Positions 24,070 through 35,357 of a stretch of 64,000 nt of DNA are shown here, piece after piece. Under the pieces are notes generated by a model. The model saw only the letters and a list, made by a program, of their open reading frames with translations. It was not told the origin of the DNA and ran no database searches. Every line of letters starts with the position of its first letter. Positions within the stretch are counted from its first letter, which is position 1. The translations under genes and the position numbers were made by a program. This DNA is from Pegea sp. RAD2-039 (Eukaryota; Chordata; Thaliacea; Salpida; Salpidae), in the NCBI GenBank assembly GCA_034620365.1, contig JAQGEQ010000345.1:124001-188000 (forward strand). The letters are read 5' to 3'.

Positions 24070-25343
24070 ATAAACCCTGAAGGCTTTTTTCTTTTCCATT
24101 TTACTGTGTCTTGCTCGATTAGTTCATCTGCATCTCACTATGTTTTGTTTTATTTTCAATGCCATCACTCAAACTTTATCCCGCCCGGGCCGTTCTTGGC
24201 TGAAGCATGCCCTATTACTCTGATTAATATTTTATTTTATCAAATATTTTTTAACCTATCATATAAAGCGTAAAGCTCAGTGAAACTATTAGCTTCAGCA
24301 GCTTTAACAAAAAATTAAATAGCTTCATAAAGTGATGCAACAGTTCAAATTTAGTAATTAAAATGTTTAATTTAACTTAATTTTAAAATTTTTTGTTTAA
24401 CTTTAGTTTAAATTATTTTGATAAGAATTATTCCAACGTATTATAACGTTTGGGCTTTTTCACAAAAAGTGAACTTTAGGCCAAGCACGCTATAGTAAGC
24501 AACTTCAATAATATCTGCGTTATCTTCAAGTTACAACCTTTAAAATCTTATTGGTAACTTCTGTAATTCAAACAAATGCAAAATAAGAATTTTTTTTAGT
24601 CTTTTTTAAAACTAAATGAAATTGCATATGCTCTCTTTCTAATTTTGTTCAATTGTTTAGATTTTTACTTGTTTTATTTAATTAATAAGTATTAGTTATT
24701 ACTGTTCTAAAATTGTGTGATGTTTTCTTTAATAATTTTCCTGATTAACATTTGTTATTACTTGCTGAGTTTATTTAACTTCACCTTAAGTTATTTTAAT
24801 GTTTGTAAATTCTTTATATTACATTCACTTTTATTTTATAATGAGATTGTTTAGAATAACATTCTGGAATTATTATGTTATTTATTTAAACTTTTTAAAA
24901 ACTTTCTGACTTTTGCTAGTTATTTTCAGATCTTTAATCAAGCTCCATATAAACATTATTTCTAAAAATTATAAAATAGATATGACTGATTTATAAGTAG
25001 AATGAACAAGATTTGATAAAACTATTTGAAAATATGAAACTCTTTAACATATAGTTTTATAATTGTTTTAAAAAATTCAATTTCCTTTTATTATTTTATA
25101 ATCTTGAATATTATTCTAGTTTTTTGGTTTTATTGATTTAATTTATTTAAGTTTATCCATCTGCCTTATTGCATTTTCATTTAGTATCTAGAATTATGTA
25201 TTTCATCTTATTTATAAACAAACTATTAATAATTATTTTAGATATTTGTTTTTATATCATTGTTAATAAAATTTATTATTTATATCATTTTAAGCTTAAA
25301 TTTTTAGGCTACACAGAAATTATAAGGTTGTCATTCATTTAAA
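24070..25343. other. Intergenic stretch upstream of ALAD
   Basis: No supported gene. It includes the 3' end of the LINE fragment (to about 24110) and AT-rich DNA that should contain the ALAD promoter. No element stands out. Confidence 0.45.
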
Positions 25344-28040
25344 ATGTCAAATCGATTACATAGCAGTTTTCATCATCCTATTCTTCGTCAATGGAACTGT
25401 ATAAACACAAAACTATCTCCTGGTAAAAGTCTTCAATGCTTTATCTAATAATGTAAAAAGTAACAATTTTTATTCTATTTGATGTAAACTAGTATATAGC
25501 TTAAAATATTTTATAAGATCTAGTAATCCTTGATTAGCTCTAAGTTTTATTAAAAGTTGGTTTTCATGTTTTTATATATTTGAAATCCAACTATATTTAA
25601 ATTAGTGAGATAATAATTGTATTATAATAAAATTTCTAGTTGAGTTGACAATGAATTTAGTTATTAAGATAAATAATTATTAGAAAATCAGTTTAAATTT
25701 CATCCCATCATTACTTATATTTAAATTGTGGTTAATATTTTCTTTCATTTATATTAATTTATCACTTATAGATTTTATAACTAATTTCATTTAAAAGTTT
25801 TTCTTATTTATTTACTTTTCTTATTATATAAGTAATGTGAATTCTTATCTCAAATTATATCAAGTTCATTTGATTGTTGATCTATTTAGTAAAAAGTAAA
25901 TTTGATTCTAGATATAAAACCATTTTTAGCAAACAATAAGTTTGTTTGTTCTAAAGTATACATCATCAAAATGTTTATTTTGTTGTTGCTTTTGACTAAA
26001 AATAGTTTAAATGTTAGCTCCAATTTCTTTAATATTTTTTATCATAATAACAAGAAAGAATTTTGTTGTAGAAAATTTTGTTTATCCGATTTTTGTAACT
26101 GATGAACTAGAAGGAACTCATCCAATTGAAACTCTTCCAGGACAGTCAAGACATGGATTAGTGTCAGTTGTTGAGTTTCTAAGACCTCTTGTTGAAAAAC
26201 AAAACTTAAAAGGTATGTTTAAGTTGTTATCTAAAGTTAATATAAATTATCATTTAACTGATAACATGTTGGTGTCTCTATACAAGTTTTGTTTTATGTT
26301 GTTGAGATTTATTTATGAATTTTAAAGATGTAAGACCTTAGAAATTGTAAAAAGATTGAAATTAGAACTTTATATATCAAAAATTCATATTTTTAAACAG
26401 TTAATTTTTTATAAAAATAGTTTTGAAACTTTCCAATTTTAACTTTAATAAAAGTAATTCTAATTAAAACAATTTCTGAAAACACTTTCCCAAATAATTC
26501 TTTATTTAATCAATTAAAATCATAAAATTAATTAAAACTTTCTTCAATTTGTGTCATTTATACTAATGGATGACTGATTTTAGCTGTCATGATTTTTGGA
26601 GTCCCAACTTTGAAAATAGTTAAAGATATAAGAGGAAGTCATGCTGATGATTCTGAGAGTCCTACAATGCTGGCAATAGAGAGATTAAAAAAAGAGTTTC
26701 CTTCTCTTCTTATATGTGCTGATGTATGCTTATGTGCTTACACAGGTAAGATTCATTCTTGTTTTTAATCTAAAATAATATAAATCATAGAATTACTTTT
26801 CATTTATTTTTTTTGCTTTGACAATGTTGATGAGATAAACTCTTATTTATTTGTTTACATTTTTCAAGTTACAATAAAATATAAAGTTTCAAAATATAAA
26901 AGCTTTTAATTTAATTCTAATTTTTATAGCCTGAATTTTAGAAGAAAAAAAAATTGCTTTTTGCAAACTGTTGTTTAATTTAAATTAAAAGAATATATAC
27001 TATTTTTGAAACATCATAAAACAGTTAATTAAAAGTTGATAATAGATAACAAATTGATAAAACTTTATCTACATTGTAAAAAACCTTTAACAACAACCTT
27101 TAAAAATGAATTATTTTATTTGTTGAGTTTGTTACTTTTTTATTTGTTTTAGTAACTTAAATATCAACCAACAACTTTTATTTAAATTTTGTTTTATGAT
27201 AAATTCTATCAATAAATCTATTTGTTGTTATGTTTACTATTTTTTAAATCAATTTAAATCTGTATATCAGCTAAAGTATAAAATAAAGTTGATTGAAACT
27301 TGTGACATTTACAATATTTATCTAGATCATGGTCACTGTGGTTTGTTGTATGAAAATGGAGTTATCAACAATGAAGCAAGTACTAAGAGACTAGCAGAAG
27401 TAGCTGTTAATTACGCTGAGCAAGGTGCACATGTAGTTGCTCCTAGTGATATGATGGATGGACGGATTGCTGCTATAAAACAGGGCTTAAAACAAAAAGG
27501 TCGTTTTGTAAAAAGTCCTTTGAACTTCAAATGTTAATCCATCAATTTATAGGTCTTGATGGTTCTTGTGCTGTTTGGAGTTATAGCTCTAAATTTGCAT
27601 CCAGTTTTTATGGACCTTTTAGAGATGCAGCAAATTCAGCTCCTTCATCTGGAGATCGACGGTGTTACCAGCTTCCTCCTGGATCACGAGGATTAGCTCT
27701 TAAAGCATCAATTCGAGATGAACAAGAAGGTAAAGATACAAATTCATCTTTCAAAATAAAATCCAACAAAATTTCAGGAGCTGATATGTTGATGGTGAAA
27801 CCATCTTCTTGTTACGGACATATCATCCACGAGATCAAACAAAGGAGTCCTTACACTCCTCTGGGAGTTTATCATGTGTCTGGCGAATATGCCGCTTTGT
27901 GGCATGCAGCTAAAGCTGGAGTGTTCGATTTGAAATCAGCTGTTCTAGAAGTGTTTACGTCATTAAGATGTGCTGGCGCTGACGTCATCATTACGTATTA
28001 TACTCCTCAAGTGTTACGATGGTTACATGATGAAAATTGA
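25344..28040 (+). CDS. ALAD: Delta-aminolevulinic acid dehydratase (porphobilinogen synthase)
   Basis: A six-exon model reads through in frame: 25344-25422, 26072-26212, 26584-26745, 27326-27499, 27553-27729 and 27778-28040. It gives 331 residues (human ALAD has 330). The enzyme condenses two 5-aminolevulinate molecules to porphobilinogen in cytosolic haem synthesis. The start [17 protein letters not shown] matches the family N-terminus. The zinc-binding triad [16 protein letters not shown] keeps all three cysteines. Both Schiff-base lysines are present, in SYSSKFAS and in [18 protein letters not shown] and FYGPFRDAA are also intact. Introns 4 and 5 are 53 and 48 nt. Intron 5 (27730-27777) is a multiple of three without a stop, so its retention would insert 16 residues just before ADMLMVKP. 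I removed it because the family has no insertion there and both splice signals are good. Confidence 0.93.
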
Positions 28041-30797
28041 ATCATGTTTAATCTTTTAGACCTCTTTATCATTTTTGAGTTAAATATTTAAAATTATTTC
28101 GAAAATTTCTTCGATAATCAAATTTTTAAATTATTCTATTTATGGTTTTAAACTTTTTAATGATTTTATTTATTTACATGACATTTTGACCTCTGTGATT
28201 TTCTAAAATCGAATCATGCTTGCAAATCATGGCACAATCGTTATCTCACTAGATTCTAATTTAGAATAAATTTGATTAATCGCTAAATTGTGATTCAAAC
28301 TAAATGCTGGAAGTATTTCATATTACAAGTTTAAAAGGAAATAATAAAATATGAAAGGCTTAGAATCATTTTGTAAAGATATCTTAGAAAATCAAACTAA
28401 TACAATAAAAGCAAGTAGATAAGTTTATAAAAAGGAATTTATTTCTAAAGCTCAAGTTGAGACATTTCAAAATGCATCTCTAATTTCTGAATATTTTTAC
28501 ATTTTAGAAGGTTTTAAAAACCACAAACTTGTAGCATTTAAATCAAATTCAAAAATATCGTTAAAGAATTCTAAACAGAATTTCAACACTTTGTCAATGT
28601 TGCTAGAGAACTTAGAAAATTAAACTTGTCAGTAAAGATTAGTTACTACAGACGTCAAGTGAAAGAACCGTGGACATGGTCTGTAAAGTTGCTGTGGTAA
28701 TAGCGGACCAATTATTGTTTGATCGCTTAGTCAACAATTGATTCGCTCTTTAGCAGCTAGTCTTTATATAAAACCTAAAAGACTTCAGTATAAACGAATC
28801 TTTATCAATTGTTAAAGTATTAGAAGTCCCAGAAAAAGATGTTAGAGTTATAATCATTGGTGCCACGCATTATGTTTGATCATAATCATGAGAAACTAGA
28901 ATTTAAAAAATCCCCATATAAGTTACAATTTTATTCTGACAATTGATAATTGTTCAAAGATGTTGCCTGAAAGAAATAAGAGCTTTGTACGTACTCTTTT
29001 GATTCCGTTTTTAGCAAATATAACTTTTATAGTTCAACAAGAAAATAAAGACGAGGTGCATTGTAGACTTATTACTTTGCAAGCAAATCTGATGTTTAAA
29101 CTATCGTTTGCTAACGATTGAATACTTTTTAAAGGTTAACTTCATTTAAAAGTATTTGTTGGTTTTAGAATAAAGAAAACATAAAACAATTTTACGGTTT
29201 TAAAAATCTATTAAGAAGCAATCGTAAAACTAATTTTTAAAAATTAAATTTTTATTTTTATGAACAAAATCATTTATTACAAAGCCAACTTTGCATAGAA
29301 AAAAATTTAATAAAATAAATATCGAATACTTCATATATTAAAAGATTATCATATAAGTTAGTGTTTCTTTTATATGAAAGAATTAGATAATGCTTAGTTC
29401 TGTAATGACTACAAAATGGTTTTCTCTTTGTAAGTATGTTATCGACATAGAAAGTTTGTATCGGCTTTTACTGTTTTAAATTATACTTTTTTAAGAAAAT
29501 ATAAGCCAAGTAATATTGTAAGACAAGTTCTTTATATAAAAATATATAATATAAATTCTAGTATATATATTAGGATACACATATATTTTATATATATGTA
29601 AAATATTCTTTGTACTCTATATAAGACTAATGCCTTTAAATAGATTAAAAATGTATTTTGATAATTTTAAAATCACTTTAGTTAAAATGAGGTCAACAGC
29701 CGCAGGTATGGTATTTAAGGGTTTATTTTTTTATTACCTATATATACATTCACTGTTTAATATTTTAAAAAAATGTCTTTTAAGCTGATTTAACAGGTTG
29801 TTGAATGTTTCAAATATAATGCAATGATACAATTCTAATTATAAATTGATTTATAGATGGTTTAGTTTTAAATAACCATTATTATGTAGTTTTCAATGAG
29901 TTTTTAAACACATTTAATCTACTTATGATATGGTTTAGGTTGACAATTGTTAGCATTTTTCACGAAAACTACTTTTTATGTTAAAATAATTATAATCTTT
30001 ACTTATTGTTTTTAGCATATATATAATTTTTAATATCTTGTGATATTATTTTAGAAATTTAATACTTGGTGATTATGTTTAATATCTAAAATTATATTAT
30101 TCTAAACTGTGATATAAATAGCAACTTTGTTATCTTAAGTAGAGTTTTGTTAAATCAATTTTTTTCAATATTTATAAATAAATTCTTTTCGAGTCAAATA
30201 ATTTGGTTAACTGATTTTCTATGAACTTAGCCGAAAATTGTTTAATTGGTAATTTGTTAATTAATAATTTGAAGATATGCATTATTTGTAAACTTGTAAA
30301 TTAACTTTTATAATTTTAATAATTAAGATTATTTGTGTTGTTTTACCCTCTATAAAGAAAAGAATTAATTATCCTTTAAAAATAGTATTAAACTTTAAAA
30401 AAGTAGCATACACTTTGAAAACCATGTAAAATTAGGAAATGTAATTGAAGGTGACTACTTAAGTTCTTTAAAATTGTTGTTAAAAAATATTATTGTAATT
30501 TATTTACAGAGAACTTAACTAATTTAAATTATGAAATTAGTCATAATGATTTCGAATTACAGCAAAGTTTTCAAATATTAACCCAAAGTTATATACCTTT
30601 CAAAAATAGATATTTAAATAATTATGTTTTGCTGTGATTTTACAGTAAGAAAAACATTTAAAGAGTATATTTAAGGATCACTTACTTAATTAAATGTTTT
30701 AACTATTAAATTTTTGATTTATTATTTATTTACTGGTTTACTTAATTTTCAGATTAATACTTTGAGAATTTATTATATTGATAGCTATATCAAAACC
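28041..30797. other. Gene-free stretch
   Basis: About 2.7 kb with no supported gene. An AATAAA near 28343-28350 may be the ALAD poly(A) signal. TTAATTTTCAG at 30744-30754 is a plausible 5' UTR splice acceptor for the following KDM2-like gene. Confidence 0.45.
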
Positions 30798-32243
30798 ATG
30801 AGTCGGCGTAGAAAAACCAGTATCTTAATAAAAGCTATACAAGATGAACAAGAAAAGAAAATAATAGATATTTTTTCTCTGAAAGAAAAAATACAGGATG
30901 AGAAATTTTGCATTAATCTTGCAAAAGAAATTTCTGGAAAAGACTTGGATATGGACTATATTCGAAATTGTGGTTTTAATAGACCGTTTATAATCAGACA
31001 ATCTGATGGTCTTGACATTACAATGCCTAATAAAGTCGATTTCAGTGTTAACCAGATCTCCAATTTAGTTGGCAAAAATAAAGTAATTCTTGTTCAAAAC
31101 TGTGAAGACCAATCAACAATCCAATTGACACTGGCTAAATTCTGTCAATATTTCAATTCAAAAAATAGAAAAAAAGTCTACAATGTTCTTTCCTTAGAAT
31201 TTTCAAATACAAAGCTTGCTCAGCTAGTTCATAGACCTTCTGTGATTGATGAATTTGATTGGATTGATTCATTCTTCCCAATTGATCTTAAAGATGAGCT
31301 TGGTTGTAGCTACCCAAAAATCAGGAAATATTGTTTGATGTCAGCTGCTGATAGCTACACTACTTTCCATATTGATTTTGGTGGTACCTCAGTGTGGTAT
31401 CATGTTCTAAAAGGTACGAAAATATTTTGGTTGATTGAACCAACTGAAGAAAATCTACGAATGTTTGAACAGTGGAGTATTGGTGATGTAGCTGATGACG
31501 TATTCTTTGGCGACTTAGTTGAAAAATGTCAACGAGTTACATTGAATGCTGGAAACACATTTATGATGCCAAGTGGTTGGATTCATGCTGTTTACACTCC
31601 AGAAGACTCGATTGTTTTTGGAGGAAACTTTGTGCATGGCTTTGCGGTAGAGATGCAATTAAAGATTTCTGAAATGGAACGACGCCTCAAGACACCAGCT
31701 GCTCAAAGATTCCCACTTGAAAGAAATCTTCAGTTCTTCGTAATTGAAGATTATGTTTATTCAAAAACAGGTAAGTCGTTCCTAGTTGACAACTGCAAAA
31801 GATCGGATAAGGTGGAAACAGAGGAAAAGAATTTGTCTTCAATTGAAATCAATGGTTTTGTAAAGTTGGTGGATCATTTGAAGTCTTGCTTAGATGAGCC
31901 AGTGGAAGGAATCACAAACGTAAAAGATTTATGGAAGTCAGCTGTTGATATACTGGGTCTTAGTGATAAATACTTAAGTACGACTACAAATACGGCTCCG
32001 GTTTCAAATGGATTACCAACTAAAACTTTGAATGTTAAACGACCCTTAGTGAGCAAGAAGTCAAAAGTTAAAAAGCCTTGTGAAAAAAAGGAAAGAAAAA
32101 GAAGAAGAAAGAGATGTGGAACTTGTGCTGGATGTTTACATAATGATTGTTTGCAGTGCAAATACTGCTTAGACCAACCAAAATATGGTGGTCCGGGAAT
32201 ATGTAAGCAAGTGTGCAAAAAAAGAAAATGTCTGAACTTGTAG
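30798..32243 (+). CDS. KDM2-like JmjC demethylase with C-terminal CXXC finger (copy B)
   Basis: A single-frame gene of 481 residues from ATG 30798 (MSRRRKTSILIKAIQDEQEK). The frame is open upstream, but this start gives the basic KDM2-type N-terminus and lies just after a possible 5' UTR acceptor at 30754. The Fe(II) triad is His191 and Asp193 in FHIDFGG and His263 in GWIHAVY. The end is a CXXC finger (RKRCGTCAGCLHNDCLQC, then YCLDQPKYGG and KQVCKKRKC). Relative to copy A (14734-16236, opposite strand), the middle of about 950 nt (31017-31973) is almost identical at the DNA level. The first about 70 codons and the C-terminal linker and finger have diverged clearly. PHD, F-box and LRR parts of KDM2A/B are absent and no introns are seen. 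Likely nuclear histone demethylase; substrate inferred from the family. Confidence 0.85.
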   Translation: MSRRRKTSILIKAIQDEQEKKIIDIFSLKEKIQDEKFCINLAKEISGKDLDMDYIRNCGFNRPFIIRQSDGLDITMPNKVDFSVNQISNLVGKNKVILVQNCEDQSTIQLTLAKFCQYFNSKNRKKVYNVLSLEFSNTKLAQLVHRPSVIDEFDWIDSFFPIDLKDELGCSYPKIRKYCLMSAADSYTTFHIDFGGTSVWYHVLKGTKIFWLIEPTEENLRMFEQWSIGDVADDVFFGDLVEKCQRVTLNAGNTFMMPSGWIHAVYTPEDSIVFGGNFVHGFAVEMQLKISEMERRLKTPAAQRFPLERNLQFFVIEDYVYSKTGKSFLVDNCKRSDKVETEEKNLSSIEINGFVKLVDHLKSCLDEPVEGITNVKDLWKSAVDILGLSDKYLSTTTNTAPVSNGLPTKTLNVKRPLVSKKSKVKKPCEKKERKRRRKRCGTCAGCLHNDCLQCKYCLDQPKYGGPGICKQVCKKRKCLNL

Positions 32244-33235
32244 ATGAAGAGACAAGTTTTGTATCTACATCAATTTTGATGTAAATTTCTTTCTTAAGAT
32301 AAACTTCTTTTACTTGATTTAGAATTCCGGTTAATTTGATTAAAGATTAATTCATTTTGCAACTCATCTACAAAATAAATGTATTTTGTTGCTATTTCTA
32401 AAATATCTGTATTTCTGATACTTGTAATTATCGTGGTATCAATAAAATATAAAAAATGAATATTAAAAGCTTTCAATATAGATCTGTAGATTCGTTTTGA
32501 TTTTAAGATAGAAAAACTTCAGCTTATAAGAATCTTTAAAGATTAACTTTTAGTAAAAGAAAGGCTTCCAATAGTAAAAAAACTAAAATGGTAAAATAAA
32601 ATTGGTTCATAGTTTTGAAAAAAAATATAAACCCTATCTGACAGTTAAGCAAAAATAAGAAAAAATTTTTTGAAAATGTTTTTCAAGTTCTATAAAAGTA
32701 ACAAACATTTAAAATAAAATACTATTGGGTTAGTTTCATGGATTTTGAAAATATTTAATATATATATATAATATATTTTATGCAAATTTTTAATATATTA
32801 TGATTTTGATATAAATTTTAGTTGATAGTCATTTGCATTTTATAAAGATTTTATTAAAAATAGTCTTTATAGTATTAAATTTTAATACTTTTATCAACTT
32901 ACAGATAAATCCGATTTTTAAAAATTTAGGAATTATGCAGTAACTAGAACAAATCTAATCTAGTAGTTGACATGATGACCCCATTTTAAGTCATGAGAAT
33001 TTAAAATGCCCTTAGTGTCTTTAGTCTTTAGTGGCTGTACAGAAAAAATGTGTTATTTAAATATACTCTATGATGTTGAGTTAGAGTTTAAGGGTTTATT
33101 TATTGAAAGGTAAACCCGTTTACAGGTAGCTAACTTTAGGTGCCTAGATTGGAAGCGTTAAGCTCCAAGAAAGATTGGAAATTAGGTAAATTAATTGCAA
33201 AAAGTTTAGCATCATACAAAAAAGGGCATTAAACT
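32244..33235. other. Gene-free AT-rich stretch
   Basis: No supported gene. AATAAA near 32371 could serve the KDM2-like gene. A TA-rich simple stretch lies at about 32755-32790. Confidence 0.45.
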
Positions 33236-33501
33236 TCAAGAACCATTTAAAACTGAAAAGCAAGCATTGGTATAAATATTGAAGAAAGGGGGGCTAATAA
33301 TGCTGTCTTGGGGAACACCACTAAGGACAGAAAAAGAAATTGAAACAAAGTTACTAATGATGACGTGTTGTTCTTTATCATTGAGAAATTGAAATCCAAG
33401 AGATAATAAGTTAGTAATATATTGTCTAATAATCTTTGCTGACACGAGATGTGAAACTGAATCAAAATCCTTACAAATATTTGTATAAATGATAAAAACA
33501 C
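33236..33501 (-). mobile_element. Decayed LINE RT fragment, family 2
   Basis: The minus strand reads GFQFLNDKEQHVIISN, then FSVLSGVPQDSIISPPFFNI and YTNA. This is the non-LTR reverse-transcriptase block that precedes the catalytic YADD motif. The upstream piece (FHISCQQRLLDNILLTYYLL) is in another frame, so the fragment is frameshifted. It is closely similar to 6985-7115 and is a second copy of that family. Confidence 0.65.
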
Positions 33502-34032
33502 AATTAAGTTATAATTACAATCTTATGAATAGTTTTTACAATATCAAGCATGAATAAGGATCCAATAAGTTAGGAATAAAGTTATTGACGTATAATTTTT
33601 TAAGTAGTAAAATGACCATTTTAGTCAATATGTATTTTCAAGCTGCACATGGGCAGAAAATTAGGAAATTTATTTTCTAGACTATAAACAAACTATTTTC
33701 TCTAATCATTGAAATTTGATGTTTAAAAAAAGAATATTAAGAGTTTTAATTAACGGAAGTTTTATATAAATGTGTTGATTTATTTATCTTAAAAACTCTT
33801 TTACGAAACAGTTATATTTACTTGTTTATTTACTTTATTCTTTCATTAAAATTTTGTTTATACTTATCTGCTAAAGTTTTCTTTATAATCATGAAATATT
33901 TTCTGTTTGTTCTTAATGTTTATTAAGGCTTTTTGATTAAAATAGTTATTACATTTAACCTATTAAAATCAAAATATCAAATATATAACATCTATCAATT
34001 GTTATTTTCAGTTTCTTATTTATTTTAGAAGA
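33502..34032. other. Upstream region of NTPCR-like gene
   Basis: AT-rich DNA with no gene. TTTATTTTAG ends at 34028, four bases before the ATG. It looks like a splice acceptor, which implies a 5' UTR intron or a trans-splice site. Confidence 0.45.
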
Positions 34033-34590
34033 ATGAAACATCTTTTATTAACTGGCAAACCAGGAGTTGGTAAGACAACGTTGATAAAAAAAGTTGTTAA
34101 AAAACTAGAAGAAAAAAACAAAGTTATAAATGGATTTTATACTGAAGAGGTTCGAGTTAAAGAAACCAGAATTGGTTTTGAAATGGTGCCTTTAAACCAA
34201 CAGCAACCAATACCACTTGCTAGAGTAACAACGAGTGAAATGAATCCAAAATATCCAAAAGTTGGAAAATACTCTGTTATGTTACATGATTTTGAACGTA
34301 ATCTTCCATCTGTATTAAACGCTAAAATTGGTGAAGATCAACCTTATATTATTATTGATGAAATTGGAAAAATGGAATTATTATCTTCTAAATTTAAGCA
34401 AATAGTTTCTGCTCTCTTTCAAAAGACTGATGTGAAAATTATTGGGACAATTCCTGGAGGAAATTCTTCATTTAATCCACCACTATTAGTGAAACAAATC
34501 AAAGATAGACCAGATGTAAAAGTTTTAGAAGTAACTTTAAGTAACAGAGATAATATTTTAACTGAAATATTTTCTTTACTTGAAATTTAA
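34033..34590 (+). CDS. NTPCR: Cancer-related nucleoside-triphosphatase (THEP1 family)
   Basis: A complete single-exon frame of 185 residues (human NTPCR has 190). The Walker A motif is LLTGKPGVGKTTLIKK at residues 4-19. GFYTEEVR and IGFEMV follow. The Walker B motif IIIDEIGKMEL lies at about residues 108-118, and IIGTIPGG follows. These are the family signatures in their usual order. The family hydrolyses nucleoside triphosphates, in the cytosol by inference from the missing signal peptide. A splice-acceptor-like TTTATTTTAG ends four bases upstream of the ATG, so an untranslated 5' exon or a trans-spliced leader is likely. There is no internal intron. Confidence 0.92.
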   Translation: MKHLLLTGKPGVGKTTLIKKVVKKLEEKNKVINGFYTEEVRVKETRIGFEMVPLNQQQPIPLARVTTSEMNPKYPKVGKYSVMLHDFERNLPSVLNAKIGEDQPYIIIDEIGKMELLSSKFKQIVSALFQKTDVKIIGTIPGGNSSFNPPLLVKQIKDRPDVKVLEVTLSNRDNILTEIFSLLEI

Positions 34591-35252
34591 TTCTTTTTAA
34601 GTAGAAATTATTTTGAAGCTATCAATTGATATTACCAAATACTTATTATATTTTCAATTTCTTTACACTTTCTTTATCTATTATTATTCATAATTTAATT
34701 TTTAATATATCATGTTAGTTACAAATATATTTTTGTTACATTTATTATATTAGCTTTTAGTTGAATATTATTAAAAACTGTCATGTAGATAATTATATTG
34801 GTTTCCATTTATAAACTAATTATCAAAGTGTATTCAATAGATATGGAGCGTTTGATTCTTTCTCAGCTAAATGTGTAATTCTAAGGTATGATCTTTTGTT
34901 CAAGTGTTATATTATTTTATATTAAGATAGTTTTCTATTGAATTTCTAAAATCTCACAAATTTTTTGTAGTTTATGTTTACAAACTTATATTTATATATA
35001 TATCATTGACAACATATTTAATCAAAATTATTTATTATATTCAACACATGACTGCAGATAATATATTATATAACTCTTGTAGTAAATACATTATGATATG
35101 AAAGGAAAAGTAATGAAAAAGTAACATAAATAAGTTTAACATAATTTTACTTGAAAAATTAAGATTAAAAAGTAAGAAAACTGCAGAGGTATAAGTAAAT
35201 CCAAGTTACAAATTGAAATATTATTATAAACTCAAATTTTATCTTTTTCAAG
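34591..35252. other. Gene-free AT-rich stretch
   Basis: No gene, tRNA or strong repeat seen between the NTPCR stop codon and the dispersed repeat. Confidence 0.45.
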
Positions 35253-35345
35253 GTGATGACTTTATACGGAGGAGTTAAACTCTAATTTGGGATGGTGATG
35301 AAAAGTTTTAATAGTGTCCAAAGATTTCTGGTCTTTTACAAGTTA
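35253..35345 (+). repeat. Dispersed repeat, copy 2, at duplication boundary
   Basis: Aligns with 1879-1978 (shared AAAAGTTTTAA, GTGTCCAAA and TTTCTGGT blocks). It ends about 12 bases before the point (35358) where similarity to the PPOX gene begins. This placement is consistent with a role of the repeat in the rearrangement. Confidence 0.55.
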
Positions 35346-35357
35346 GGTATACGATCC

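Noticed and set aside
27196-27325. Upstream extension of the ALAD exon 4 frame
   Set aside because: Intron sequence ending in TTTATCTAG. The family sequence resumes exactly after the acceptor at 27325.
31874-32218. 114-codon minus-strand frame
   Set aside because: Antisense of the CXXC finger region of KDM2-like copy B.
14734-32243. Possibility that the two KDM2-like genes are one locus duplicated by misassembly
   Set aside because: The N- and C-terminal coding parts and the flanks differ clearly, so they are two real genes; only the core is near-identical.
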